A DNA stretch of 64,000 nt, from assembly GCF_023740735.1 (NCBI RefSeq), contig NZ_JAMRXH010000002.1, positions 248,001 to 312,000 on the forward strand, read 5' to 3'. Under the pieces are notes generated by a model, which saw nothing but the letters and a program-made list of their open reading frames with translations, ran no database searches and had not been told where the DNA came from. Below are positions 33,167 to 42,400 of the stretch, piece by piece. The DNA comes from Nocardia sp. CDC159. GTDB lineage: Bacteria; Actinomycetota; Actinomycetes; Mycobacteriales; Mycobacteriaceae. How positions within the stretch are numbered: position 1 is the first letter of the stretch; every line of letters begins with the position of its first letter. A program made the translations under genes and the position numbers.

Positions 33167-34765
33167 TCAGCGGGGTGTTCGCACGGTGACGTGTCCGGTG
33201 GCGTCGACCTCGACCACGGTGTCCGCGCGGTGGCCGGGGGGCAGCTGATGGGTGACGACCACGACCGTGCGGTCGGGGGCGACCAGGCCGCTGCGCTCGT
33301 CGAGCAGTGCGCGCAGCAGATCGGCGCCGGCGGCGGCCTCGAGGTGTTCGGTGGGCTCGTCGAGCAGTAGTACCCCGGCCGGGGAGACCAGGGCGCGCGC
33401 GAGCAGGATGCGGCGGCGCTGGCCGCCGGAGACCGCGGCCGCGCCGCCCACCAGATCGGTGTGCACGCCGTCGGGGGCCTGGTCCAGCCATTCCCCGAGA
33501 CCGGCCGCTCGCAGGGCGGTTTCGGCCTCCGCGGCGGTGAGGTCCGGGCGCGCGACGCGCAGGTTCTCCAGCACGGTGGTGCCGAACAGGTGGGCGTCCT
33601 CCGCGAAGAAGGTGACGCCCGGACGCGGGGTGTCGAACAGCCCGGCCCACGTCATCAGCAGAGTGGTCTTACCCGCCCCGCTCGGGCCGATCACCGCGAT
33701 GCGCCGCCCGGCGGGCAGTTCGGGGAGTTTTCCGCAGAGATGCGAATCAACCGGCCGCGCCGCGCGATCCAGCGACTGCAGGCGGTGCAGTGCCGCTCGG
33801 CCCTTCGTCAGCGCCTGCGCCGCGGCCGGGAGCGTCGCCACGGCCTCGAATGCCGACAGCGGCAGCAGCACGAGCACGGTCAGGGCCATCGGCGTGATGC
33901 CGCCCGACGGGGCGGGCTGCAGCGCTGCGGCCGGTGCGTCGGAACCACTGCCGTACAACAGGATTCCGATGAGCAGCGCGCCCAGCACGCTCGCGCCGAT
34001 GGCCAGCGGCGTCGCCGCGGCCGCCCACGCACTGTGCGAGGCCGCCCGATCCTCGGCCGCTACGGCCCGCCGCCCGGCGGAGGTGGCCGCCGTGAGCGCC
34101 TCGTCCAGCCGCCCCGCCACCCGCAGTTCCGCGGCATGATCGAGCACGGTGACCGCGGCCGCGGTGAATTCGGCCCGATCCGCCCGCACCGCCAGCTCCG
34201 CCTCCCGCGCCGCCCGCGCCGACAGCCAGGGCGCGAAGATCCCGGCCACCGCCAGGGCCACCGCGAGCACCCCCGCGGCCGCCGCCGAGATGGTCGCCAA
34301 CAACCCCACCGCCGCCACCGACAACACCCCCGCCACCGCCACCGGCACGACCACCCGAACGACCACGGCCCCCAGATCGTCGATATCACTCCCGATCCGA
34401 GTGAGCAGATCCCCCCGCCGCAACCGCACGGAATCACCCCTCCCCCGCCACACATCCGCCCCCGCGAGCACCCCATAAACCCGCTCCCGCGCGGTAGTCA
34501 TGGCCCGCAACGCCACATCATGCGTCGCCAGCCGCTCCACATACCGAAACACCCCCCGCGAAATCCCCAGCGCCCGAACGGCCACCACGGCCACACTCAA
34601 ATCCAAAACCGGCGGCATCTGCCAAGCCCGAGCAATCAACCAGGCCGCCAACCCCGCCAACCCAAGCCCGCTCCCCAACGCGAGCACCCCCCACACCACC
34701 GACACCAACACCCGCCCCGGCGACAGCGCCAGCAATTCCCACATCCGCCGAAGATCAGCCCTCAT
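33167..34765 (-). CDS. cydC: Heme/thiol ABC exporter subunit CydC
   Basis: A 532-residue ABC half-transporter with six membrane segments (1-290) and an ATPase domain. Walker A is GPSGAGKTT near residue 360, the signature VSGGQRRR, Walker B VLLLDEPTEHL, and the switch VVVVTHQLPPGH. With CydD it exports cysteine/glutathione or handles heme needed to assemble cytochrome bd. The order cydA-cydB-cydD-cydC identifies it as CydC rather than a drug exporter. It is separated from cydD by about 335 bases, unusual for this operon. The ATG at 34765 has GGGAGCGGG just upstream. Confidence 0.88.
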   Translation of the reverse strand: MRADLRRMWELLALSPGRVLVSVVWGVLALGSGLGLAGLAAWLIARAWQMPPVLDLSVAVVAVRALGISRGVFRYVERLATHDVALRAMTTARERVYGVLAGADVWRGRGDSVRLRRGDLLTRIGSDIDDLGAVVVRVVVPVAVAGVLSVAAVGLLATISAAAAGVLAVALAVAGIFAPWLSARAAREAELAVRADRAEFTAAAVTVLDHAAELRVAGRLDEALTAATSAGRRAVAAEDRAASHSAWAAAATPLAIGASVLGALLIGILLYGSGSDAPAAALQPAPSGGITPMALTVLVLLPLSAFEAVATLPAAAQALTKGRAALHRLQSLDRAARPVDSHLCGKLPELPAGRRIAVIGPSGAGKTTLLMTWAGLFDTPRPGVTFFAEDAHLFGTTVLENLRVARPDLTAAEAETALRAAGLGEWLDQAPDGVHTDLVGGAAAVSGGQRRRILLARALVSPAGVLLLDEPTEHLEAAAGADLLRALLDERSGLVAPDRTVVVVTHQLPPGHRADTVVEVDATGHVTVRTPR

Positions 34766-35100
34766 ACCCGCTCCCTATCCGCACACCCCGCGCCTTCGGC
34801 GCGAGGAAACGAAGGACGTCGTCCAGCGCGGGAAAACAACGGGTGCCGCGTCGCACGAAGAGCTGCACCCGGCCCAACGAGGAAGAGCTTCGCCTGGTGC
34901 TGCGCCACGACGAGCTCGGCTCGCCTCGCGGAATAGAGGGCTCCATCGACCTCGACGAAACGAAGAGCCGTCCGCCCCGCGAGCAGACGACGCCCCAACC
35001 AGCGAGTGGAAGGGACAACTCGGCCCGACAAGCGGAATCGAAGAGGTCGTCGGACGACGCCACGCAGCGAGTGCCGCGGACTGGGATGGGGATGGTGGGG
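34766..35100 (-). other. Gap between cydD and cydC, no supported gene
   Basis: This 335-base stretch has lower GC, purine-rich plus-strand words (ACGAAGAGC, GAGGAAGAGC) and all three minus frames open, so codon patterns do not pick one. A minus frame from 35031 (MSGRVVPSTRWLGRRLLAG) could encode 89 residues but matches no family and lacks a ribosome site. It probably holds decayed repeats like those at 2037-2269. Confidence 0.45.
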
Positions 35101-36810
35101 TCATCGGATGGCCGCCTCCATCGAGAGCTCTTGGGGTGCATCGGGTTCGGGGGTGGCGGCGTGGACTTCGACGATCTGGTCGGCGATGGCGAGGATCGAG
35201 GGGCGGTGGGCTATGACGGCGATTGTTTTGCCGGATTGGGCGAGGGTGGTCAGGGCCGTCAGGACGGTGGATTCGGTGGTGTCGTCCAGGTGGGCGGTGG
35301 GCTCGTCGAGGAGGAGGATGGGGCGGTTGGCGGCCAGGGCTCGGGTCAGGGCCAGGCGTTGGCGTTGGCCCAGGGAGAGGCCTTGGCCGTGGGGGCCTAC
35401 GAGGGTGTCCCAGCCGTGGGGGAGGGTGGTCAGGACGGTGTCGAAGGCTGTTGCGGTGCAGGCGGATTCGAGGGCGGAGGTGGGGGTGCCGAAGAGTTCG
35501 AGGTTTTCGCGGAGGGTGCCGGGGAGCAGGACCGGGCGTTGGGGGAGCCAGGCGAGGCGGCTCCACCACCAGTCGAGGTCCAGAGCGGTGATGGGGACGC
35601 CGTCCACGGTGACGGTGCCGCGATCGGGGGTCAGCAGGCCCAGGATCGCCTGCAGGGCGGTGGATTTGCCGCTGCCGTTGGGGCCGGTGAGGACGGTTAC
35701 CTTGCCGGGGGCCAGCACCGCGGACAGGGCCGCGGGGGCCATGCCGTCGCGCGCTGCCACACCGAGGTCGCGAATCTCGATGCGGCCCTGGAGGTTCGGG
35801 ATTCGGACCGTGCCACCCGCGGGCTCCACGTGCTCGCGCCGCGGTTCGAGTACCGCGAAGGCCCGGTCCGCGGCCGCCATTCCGTCCTGCGCGGCGTGGA
35901 AGCGCTCCCCGACCGCCCGCAACGGCAGGTACACCTCGGGCGCCAGGATCAGGCCCACCAGACCGGCGTAGAGGTCCATGTGGCCGAAGACCAGACGCAT
36001 GCCGATCGATACCGCCACCAGCGCCACGCACAGCGTCGCCAGCGACTCGAGCACCATCGAGGACAGGAAGGCCACCCGCAGGGCCGCCATCGTCCGGCGA
36101 TGCAGGGATTCGCCCAGTGCCCGAACGCGATTGCGCATGGTAGGGCCGGTGGCAGTCTCGCGGCCGAGTGCCCGCAGGGTCGGCATACCGGCGAACAGAT
36201 CCAGGAGCTGATCGGACAGTCGCGTGGTGGCGGCCAGGGTCGCCGCCGCGCGGCCCTGTGTCATGAGGCCGATCAGGATCATGAACACCGGAATCAGCGG
36301 CAGCGTGACCAGGATGATCGCCCCGGCTGCCGGATCGTGCAGCGCGATGACCGCCAGCACGATCGGCGGCACCAGCGCGGCCAGCAGCAGCGCGGGCAGA
36401 TATCCGGTCAGATACGCCCGCAGCCCGCCCAGCCCGCTGCCGACGACCACCGCCAATTCCGTTCGGCGCGAATCCAGTTCGCGCGGCGCGAGCTCGGCAC
36501 CGGCCGCCAACACCGCACCCTCGAGCTCCGCCACCACCTGCGCCCCGGCCCGGTGCGCCAGCCGGGACTGCCACCAGGTGGCCACCACCCGGCCCGCCAC
36601 CGCGAGGGTCAGTACCGTCAGCGCCGCCGCCCACGCACCGATCGTGCGCCGGTCCGGATCGGTGATCACCCCGGCCAGCACCCGCGCCAGCGCCAACGCC
36701 GCGACCACGACGCAGCCGGTGATCGCCAGCGAAAGCCCCACGCTCACAAGCAGATATCGACGGGCCGAACGGGCGTATCGCCACAGGCGCGGATCGATCG
36801 GTCGGGCCAT
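35101..36810 (-). CDS. cydD: Heme/thiol ABC exporter subunit CydD
   Basis: A 569-residue ABC half-transporter starting MARPIDPRLWRYARSARRYL. Six membrane segments (1-310) precede the ATPase domain with Walker A GPNGSGKST (about 378), signature LSLGQRQR, Walker B ILLLDEPTAHLD and VIAHRPSIL. LSLGQ replaces the more common LSGGQ. It forms a heterodimer with CydC required for cytochrome bd maturation. The ATG at 36810 lies 2 bases after the cydB stop, so the genes are co-translated. A longer frame extends back into cydB and is not real. Confidence 0.9.
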   Translation of the reverse strand: MARPIDPRLWRYARSARRYLLVSVGLSLAITGCVVVAALALARVLAGVITDPDRRTIGAWAAALTVLTLAVAGRVVATWWQSRLAHRAGAQVVAELEGAVLAAGAELAPRELDSRRTELAVVVGSGLGGLRAYLTGYLPALLLAALVPPIVLAVIALHDPAAGAIILVTLPLIPVFMILIGLMTQGRAAATLAATTRLSDQLLDLFAGMPTLRALGRETATGPTMRNRVRALGESLHRRTMAALRVAFLSSMVLESLATLCVALVAVSIGMRLVFGHMDLYAGLVGLILAPEVYLPLRAVGERFHAAQDGMAAADRAFAVLEPRREHVEPAGGTVRIPNLQGRIEIRDLGVAARDGMAPAALSAVLAPGKVTVLTGPNGSGKSTALQAILGLLTPDRGTVTVDGVPITALDLDWWWSRLAWLPQRPVLLPGTLRENLELFGTPTSALESACTATAFDTVLTTLPHGWDTLVGPHGQGLSLGQRQRLALTRALAANRPILLLDEPTAHLDDTTESTVLTALTTLAQSGKTIAVIAHRPSILAIADQIVEVHAATPEPDAPQELSMEAAIR

Positions 36811-36812
36811 GA

Positions 36813-37883
36813 TCAGTTCCCGGTCGACTCCGCGGCCACGAGCGGCAGGCCGGTCGGCGCGGGGATCTGCTCCACGGTGATCCGCTTGCGGAACACCCAG
36901 TAGGTCCAGCCCTGGTACAGCAGCACGATCGGCGTCATCACCACCGCCACCCAGCTCATCACCACCAGCGTGTAATGCGTGGACGACGCGCTGACCGTGG
37001 CGTGCCCGTTCACCACGCGCCCGTCGACGGTCAGCCCGTAGGCCGCATCGATCGTCGAGGGCAGCACATACGGGAACAGCGAGCCGAACAGCAGCGCGAT
37101 CGCCCCGACCACGGTCAGCGCCGTGCCGGTGAACGCCCATCCGTCCCGGCCGCGCGCGACCGCCCCGGCGGCCAGCGCCAACCCGATGACGGCCAACGCC
37201 AGCAGCAGCCAGGTCCAGCTCTTGCCGTAGGCCAGCTGGGTCCACAGGCCGAAGGCCGCCACCACCACCGCGGTCGGAATCAGCAGCAGCTTGGCGATCC
37301 GCTCGGCGGAATCGCGCACCTCGCCACCGGTCTTCAACCCGATGAACACCGCCCCGTGCAGCGCGAACAACAACGTGGTCGCCACCGCGCCGAGCAGTGC
37401 GTACGGCACCAGCAGATCCAGCAGATTGCCGTCGATGTGCTTGTGCGCGTTGAGCTTCACCCCGTGCACGATATTGGCGAAGGCCAGCCCCCATGCGATG
37501 GCGGGCACCCAGGAGCCGAAGACGATGCCCGCATCACACCAGCGCCGCCAGCGCGGATCGTTGATCTTGCCCCGGTATTCGATCGCCACGGCCCGCACGA
37601 TCAACGCCACCAGGATCAGCAGCAGCGCCAGATAGAACCCGGAGAACAGACTCGCGTACCACTCCGGGAAGGCCGCGAACATGGCCCCGCCCGCGGTGAT
37701 CACCCACACCTCGTTGCCGTCCCACACCGGTCCGATGGTGTTGAGCACGGCGCGTTTTCGGTTCTCCTCGCCCCGGCCGATGATCGGCATCAGCATGCCG
37801 ACGCCGAAGTCGAAGCCCTCCAGCAGGAAATAGCCGGTGAACAGCACTCCGACCAGCAGGAACCAGAATTCGGGCAGACTCAT
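36813..37883 (-). CDS. cydB: Cytochrome bd ubiquinol/menaquinol oxidase subunit II
   Basis: The 356-residue membrane protein shows the CydB N terminus FWFLLVGVLFTGYFLLEGFDFGVGML, then VWDGNEVWVITAGGAMFAAFPEWYA and RWCDAGIVFGSWVPAIAWGLAFAN. About eight to nine helices are present. It partners CydA in the oxygen reductase used at low oxygen or under stress. ATG 37883; it starts 11 bases after the cydA stop. Confidence 0.95.
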   Translation of the reverse strand: MSLPEFWFLLVGVLFTGYFLLEGFDFGVGMLMPIIGRGEENRKRAVLNTIGPVWDGNEVWVITAGGAMFAAFPEWYASLFSGFYLALLLILVALIVRAVAIEYRGKINDPRWRRWCDAGIVFGSWVPAIAWGLAFANIVHGVKLNAHKHIDGNLLDLLVPYALLGAVATTLLFALHGAVFIGLKTGGEVRDSAERIAKLLLIPTAVVVAAFGLWTQLAYGKSWTWLLLALAVIGLALAAGAVARGRDGWAFTGTALTVVGAIALLFGSLFPYVLPSTIDAAYGLTVDGRVVNGHATVSASSTHYTLVVMSWVAVVMTPIVLLYQGWTYWVFRKRITVEQIPAPTGLPLVAAESTGN

Positions 37884-37894
37884 CCTCGCACTCC

Positions 37895-39346
37895 TCAGTA
37901 GGCGAACGAAAGCTTTTCGACCGCAGCGGCTTCCGAGTCCGAGGACTCCGCCCGCACCGGTTCCTCCGGACCCGCGACCACGTACCGACGCATGAGGAAG
38001 AACCACACGAACGCCAACGCGCCGTACAGCAGCGTGAACACGATCAGCGAGAACAGCACCTGCCCCGCGGTATTGCCGGATACGCCCTGCTGCACCGTCA
38101 TTCGAATATTCGGATCGCCGGTCGGATTGGGCGCGACCACCCACGGCTGGCGGCCCATCTCGGTGAACACCCAGCCCGCGCTGTTGCCCAGGAACGGCGT
38201 CGGAATGACGAGCAGGCTCAGCCACGAGAACCATTGCGCCCCGGGCACCCGGCCGCGGCGCGTCACCCAGAAGCCGACCAGCGCGATCAGCGCCGACCCG
38301 GCGGCCCAGGTGATCATGGCGCGGAAGGTCCAGTAGGTGACGAACAGATTGGGCCGGTAGTCGCCGACGCCGTACTTCTCGTTGTAGGCGGCCTGCAGAT
38401 CCTTGACGCCCTCCAGCTTCACATCGCTGAACTTGCCCTCGGCCAGCCAGGACAGCACACCCGGCACCTCGAGCACATGGGTCACGCTGTCGCAGTTGTT
38501 GTGCGTGCCGACGGTGAGCACCGAGAATTCCGGATCGACCGCGGTGTGGCACAGCGATTCCGCCGAGGCCATCTTCATCGGCTGCTGCTTGAACATCAGC
38601 TTGCCCTGCACATCACCGGTCAGCACCAGCGCCACACCCGAGACCACGATCACCCACATGCCCATTCGCCCGGCGGGCCGCCAGATCGTGCGGGCGAGAT
38701 CCACATTGCCGCGCCGCACCTCGCGCACCATCCACCAGCCCGCGATTCCGGCCACGAAGGTGCCCGCGGTGAGGAAGGATCCGGCCACCACGTGCGGGAA
38801 GGCCGCCAGCGCGGTGTTGTTGGTGAGCAGCTCCCAGATGCTGTGCAGTTCGGCGCGCCCGGTCTGCGGATTGAAGGTGGCACCGACCGGATGCTGCATG
38901 AACGAGTTGGCCGCGATGATGAAGTACGCCGAGGCGTTCACGCCGATGGCGACCATCCAGATCGTGGCCAGATGCACCAGTTTCGGCAGCCGCGTCCAGC
39001 CGAAGATCCACAGGCCCAGGAACGTCGACTCCATGAAGAAGGCCACCAGGCCCTCCATGGCCAGCGGCGCACCGAATACGTCGCCGACGAAGCGGGAGTA
39101 TTCGCTCCAGTTCATCCCGAACTGGAACTCCTGCACGATGCCGGTCACCACGCCCAGGGCGAAGTTGATCATGAACAACTTGCCGAAGAACTTCGTCATC
39201 CGGTACCACCGGTCCTTACCGGTGATCACCCACGCCGTCTGCATTCCGGCGACCAGCGGTGCCAGGCCGATGGTGAGCGGGACGAAGATGAAGTGATAAA
39301 CGGTCGTGATCCCGAACTGCCAACGCGAGACGTCGACGACGCTCAT
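37895..39346 (-). CDS. cydA: Cytochrome bd oxidase subunit I
   Basis: The 483-residue protein carries the heme b558, b595 and d sites and the quinol site. The N terminus VSRWQFGITTVYHFIFVPLTIGLAPL holds the first histidine ligand, and SRFVGDVFGAPLAMEGLVAFFMESTFLGLW and GWVFTEMGRQPWVV are standard CydA blocks. The quinol loop is of the short type usual in actinobacteria. AGGAGG lies 6 bases before the ATG at 39346. A perfect operator-like palindrome ends 15 bases further upstream. Confidence 0.96.
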   Translation of the reverse strand: MSVVDVSRWQFGITTVYHFIFVPLTIGLAPLVAGMQTAWVITGKDRWYRMTKFFGKLFMINFALGVVTGIVQEFQFGMNWSEYSRFVGDVFGAPLAMEGLVAFFMESTFLGLWIFGWTRLPKLVHLATIWMVAIGVNASAYFIIAANSFMQHPVGATFNPQTGRAELHSIWELLTNNTALAAFPHVVAGSFLTAGTFVAGIAGWWMVREVRRGNVDLARTIWRPAGRMGMWVIVVSGVALVLTGDVQGKLMFKQQPMKMASAESLCHTAVDPEFSVLTVGTHNNCDSVTHVLEVPGVLSWLAEGKFSDVKLEGVKDLQAAYNEKYGVGDYRPNLFVTYWTFRAMITWAAGSALIALVGFWVTRRGRVPGAQWFSWLSLLVIPTPFLGNSAGWVFTEMGRQPWVVAPNPTGDPNIRMTVQQGVSGNTAGQVLFSLIVFTLLYGALAFVWFFLMRRYVVAGPEEPVRAESSDSEAAAVEKLSFAY

Positions 39347-39361
39347 CCAGCCCTCCTGCCG

Positions 39362-39381
39362 TACTACGACCTGTCGTAGTA
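39362..39381 (-). promoter_or_regulatory. Perfect palindrome at the cydA promoter (BlaI-like operator)
   Basis: TACTACGAC and GTCGTAGTA flank a CT centre: a perfect 9-bp inverted repeat only 15 bases before the cydA start. TACTACGA/TCGTAGTA half-sites resemble those bound by BlaI/MecI-family repressors; that assignment is inference. No such regulator is encoded in the window. Confidence 0.65.
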
Positions 39382-39450
39382 AAGGCTACGCGGGATGGAC
39401 CGCAGGACAACGAGTCTTACGTCACGACACTCCGGACTTTTTGCCAGCCG

Positions 39451-40332
39451 TTAGCTCGTCCAGTCCGAGAGCTTCCATTGCCGGGCGATACCGCGCTCCA
39501 CCAGCTCGGTGATCTCCTCGGCGCAGTCCGGCGGCGACATCTTCAACCCGTCCAGCGAGGCGACCCGAGCGGCCAGCGTCACACTGCTCAGCAACCAAAC
39601 GCTCTCGGCGGTAATCAGATCCGCGGTGAAGAACGACTCATAGCGACACTCCCACCCGGTCTTCTCGGCCTCGGCGAACAATGCGCGCTGGGTGATGCCG
39701 GGGAGCACGCCGCTGCGCGCGGGCGGGGTCAGCAATTGCTTCTCGCGCTGGATGACCACGGTGGAACGCGGACCCTCGAGTACGCGGTGTTCGGTGCTGG
39801 TGAAGATGACGTCGTCGGCATTCATGCGCGCCGCAAATCGCAGCGCCGCCATATTCGTGGCATAGGACAGCGTTTTCGCCCCGAACAACAACCAGGGCGC
39901 GTTCTGGGCCAGATCGACCGAGACGCCGCGGGTCAGGGTGATCGCCGAAATGCCCTCGGCGCGCGCCTTGTTCACCCGGTCGGGCACGGGCACGACCAGA
40001 ACGAAGGCGGTGCCCTGCTCGGCCTCGACACCGTCGCGGCCCCGGGTCAGGACCAGGCGCAACGTGCCCTCGCGCTCGCTGCCCCACTCCTTGGCCGCGG
40101 TCTCCACCGCGGAGCGCCACCGCGCGAGATCGGGTTCGGGTAGATCCAGTGCCTCGGCCGAGCGCCGCAGCCGGGCCAGATGTAATTCGAGCGCGCACGC
40201 CTTGCCGTCGCGCACCAGCACCGTTTCGAAGACACCGTCGCCGCGCAGCACGCCGATGTCATCCGCATGAATCGACGGCTCCTCCGGATCCCGGACCACG
40301 CCGTCGAGTGTCACCAGAACTCGATCCACCAT
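39451..40332 (-). CDS. pabC: Aminodeoxychorismate lyase, PLP class IV transaminase fold
   Basis: The 293-residue product is a class IV PLP protein: HADDIGVLRGDGVFETVLV near the N terminus, the catalytic lysine in FGAKTLSYATNMAAL (about residue 165), and GVLPGITQRALF near 225. It would split 4-amino-4-deoxychorismate to p-aminobenzoate and pyruvate for folate synthesis; a branched-chain or D-amino-acid transaminase activity is the alternative. ATG 40332 (MVDRVLVTLDG) is preferred over the open extension upstream, though no clear ribosome site is visible. It is divergent from ygfZ. Confidence 0.78.
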   Translation of the reverse strand: MVDRVLVTLDGVVRDPEEPSIHADDIGVLRGDGVFETVLVRDGKACALELHLARLRRSAEALDLPEPDLARWRSAVETAAKEWGSEREGTLRLVLTRGRDGVEAEQGTAFVLVVPVPDRVNKARAEGISAITLTRGVSVDLAQNAPWLLFGAKTLSYATNMAALRFAARMNADDVIFTSTEHRVLEGPRSTVVIQREKQLLTPPARSGVLPGITQRALFAEAEKTGWECRYESFFTADLITAESVWLLSSVTLAARVASLDGLKMSPPDCAEEITELVERGIARQWKLSDWTS

Positions 40333-40460
40333 GCGAGGAAGCCTAGGCGAACAGACCGCAGCGCGAGGGGGTACCGAACCGCCGGTATATAAATGTCCAC
40401 CAAAGCCTGAGGCTCGCAATTCACGATGCGCCGAAGTGGGAATTATGGTCAGGCATTCGA

Positions 40461-40476
40461 CGTGATACACATCACA
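40461..40476. promoter_or_regulatory. CRP/GlxR-type site between pabC and ygfZ
   Basis: CGTGATACACATCACA matches the TGTGA-N6-TCACA consensus at 9 of 10 defined positions. It lies in the divergent intergenic region, about 95 bases before ygfZ and 130 before pabC. It suggests control by a cAMP-responsive regulator, on either side. Confidence 0.6.
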
Positions 40477-40571
40477 CCTGGTCGGTTATTTGGACCGAAG
40501 CAATCTCGCAGCAGCGACCGCCCGGACACCGCCCCGATCCGGCCCGCGGGCGCAGCACCTATTGTTGAAGC

Positions 40572-41687
40572 GTGTCCGTGGTTGCTCCGCCCAGTCCATT
40601 ACTGACCGTCCCGGGGGCCGTCGCGGGCCCGCCCGACACTCCCGACGCCGCGGTGGCATGGCATTACGGCGATCCGTTCGCCGAGCAGCGGGCCGCGGCC
40701 CAGCGGGTGGCCGTGATCGACCGCTCCCATCGCTTCGTCGCCACCATCACCGGCCGCGAGCGCCTGACCTGGCTGCACACCATCTCCAGCCAGCACATCG
40801 CCGAACTGGCCGACGGGCATTCGGCGGAGAATCTGGATCTGGACCTCAATGGCCGCGTGCAGCACCACTTCGTGCTCACCGATCTGGACGGCACGCTGTG
40901 GCTGGACACCGAGGGTGAGCGCGGGCCCGCACTGCTGGAATATCTACGGAAGATGGTCTTCTGGGCCGATGCCAAGCCGCAGGCCGAGCCCGAGTACGCC
41001 GTACTGAGCCTGCTCGGCCCCGAGGTGGGCACGCTGCGCGCGGCCCTCGGAGTCGAGGAACTGCCCGGGGTGTACGCCGCGACGCCGCTGCCCGGCGGCG
41101 GCTTCCTGCGCCGGATGCCGTGGCCCACAGCCGATTCCTTCGATCTGATCGTCCCGCGCGCCGAACTGACCCGGTGGTGGACGCGGCTCACCGAGGCCGG
41201 TGCCGCACCGGCGGGACTGTGGGCCTTCGAGGCGTTGCGGGTGGCCGCGTTGCGCCCGCGCGTCGGTGTCGACACCGACGACCGGACGATTCCGCACGAG
41301 GCCCGCTGGATCGGCGGCGTCACCGAATACGGTTCGGTACATCTGGACAAGGGCTGCTATCGCGGCCAGGAGACCGTCGCGCGCGTGCACAACCTGGGTA
41401 AACCGCCGCGGCAACTGGTCCTGCTGCACCTGGACGGCTCCGCCGACGCGCGCCCGGTCACCGGCGATCCGGTCACCGCGGGCGGCCGTCCGGTCGGCCG
41501 CCTCGGCACGATCATCGATCACTTCGAATGGGGTCCGATCGCGCTGGCCCTGGTGAAGCGGACCATCCCCGCCGACACCCCGCTCGAGGCCGGGCCGATG
41601 GCCGCGTCCATCGATCCGGATTCCGTTCTCGCCGACGACGCGCCCCAGGCGGGCCGCCTCGCGGTCGACCGGCTGCGTGGCCGATGA
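40572..41687 (+). CDS. ygfZ: Folate-binding YgfZ/GcvT-like protein
   Basis: A 371-residue protein related to the glycine-cleavage T protein. The YgfZ signature KGCYRGQETVARVHNLGKPPR, with the redox-active cysteine, is near residue 262. YgfZ proteins use folate to help build or repair certain iron-sulfur enzymes. The GTG at 40572 lies 6 bases after TATTGT (40560-40565), indicating a leaderless transcript. The stop overlaps the next ATG (ATGA); three genes in a row are coupled this way. Confidence 0.92.
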   Translation: MSVVAPPSPLLTVPGAVAGPPDTPDAAVAWHYGDPFAEQRAAAQRVAVIDRSHRFVATITGRERLTWLHTISSQHIAELADGHSAENLDLDLNGRVQHHFVLTDLDGTLWLDTEGERGPALLEYLRKMVFWADAKPQAEPEYAVLSLLGPEVGTLRAALGVEELPGVYAATPLPGGGFLRRMPWPTADSFDLIVPRAELTRWWTRLTEAGAAPAGLWAFEALRVAALRPRVGVDTDDRTIPHEARWIGGVTEYGSVHLDKGCYRGQETVARVHNLGKPPRQLVLLHLDGSADARPVTGDPVTAGGRPVGRLGTIIDHFEWGPIALALVKRTIPADTPLEAGPMAASIDPDSVLADDAPQAGRLAVDRLRGR

Positions 41688-42400
41688 CAGCCCCCGACCC
41701 GACCCGGCGGACGCCGGGGGAGATCGGCCGCGTGCTGGCGGTATGTGTCGTGCACGCCGAGCTCGAACTCCCGGCGAAGGTGAGCCGCGTCGGCCGCACC
41801 GCCATCGATAAGCGCCCGATGCCGGGCCGGGTGGGGGTGCGCGCGCTCGGGCTCGACGGCGATCACGTCTGCAACACCAGGGACCACGGCGGCATCCATC
41901 AGGCCGTGTACGCCTATGCCGACGAGGACGCGCGACGGTGGGGCGCGGAGCTCGGCCGGGAGCTGGCCTACGGCTGGTTCGGCGAGAATCTGCGGATCAG
42001 CGGCCTGCCCGTCAGCGATGCGGTATTCGGTGAGCGCTGGTCGATCGGCGATACCCTACTCGAGGTGAGTGCCCCGCGGGTGCCCTGTGCGACCTTCGGC
42101 CACTGGAGCGGCGAGCAGCGCTGGGTCAAGCGCTTCACGCTGCGGGCCGATACCGGGGCCTATCTGCGGGTGCTGACCGAGGGCAGCATCGGCGCGGGCG
42201 ACGAGGTCCGGGTCGAGCACATTCCCGAGCACGGCATCACCGTCCGGGAACTGTTCACCGGCGCCGATCCCGATCGGCTGGAGCTGCTGCTCGCGGCCGA
42301 ACCGACCATCCACGACGACATTCGAACACAGGTGGCACGGCACGCGCGCCGCCGACCGGAAAGGACCCAGGTGAACGAGGCGAGCGAGGCATCGGCATGA
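41684..42400 (+). CDS. MOSC domain protein
   Basis: The 238-residue product holds a MOSC domain: GVRALGLDGDHVCNTRDHGGIHQAVYAYADED, WFGENLRISGL, and APRVPCATFGHW with the conserved cysteine near residue 138. MOSC proteins resemble YiiM and act on N-hydroxylated or sulfur-carrying substrates, often with molybdenum cofactor. It lies between ygfZ and an asparaginase gene, overlapping both by 4 bases. A role alongside YgfZ in sulfur or iron-sulfur chemistry is possible but is inferred only from the operon. Confidence 0.87.
   Translation: MTAPDPTRRTPGEIGRVLAVCVVHAELELPAKVSRVGRTAIDKRPMPGRVGVRALGLDGDHVCNTRDHGGIHQAVYAYADEDARRWGAELGRELAYGWFGENLRISGLPVSDAVFGERWSIGDTLLEVSAPRVPCATFGHWSGEQRWVKRFTLRADTGAYLRVLTEGSIGAGDEVRVEHIPEHGITVRELFTGADPDRLELLLAAEPTIHDDIRTQVARHARRRPERTQVNEASEASA

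Noticed and set aside
34762-35031. 89-codon minus-strand frame between cydD and cydC
   Set aside because: No ribosome site, no family, and all three minus frames are open across the stretch, so coding cannot be distinguished.
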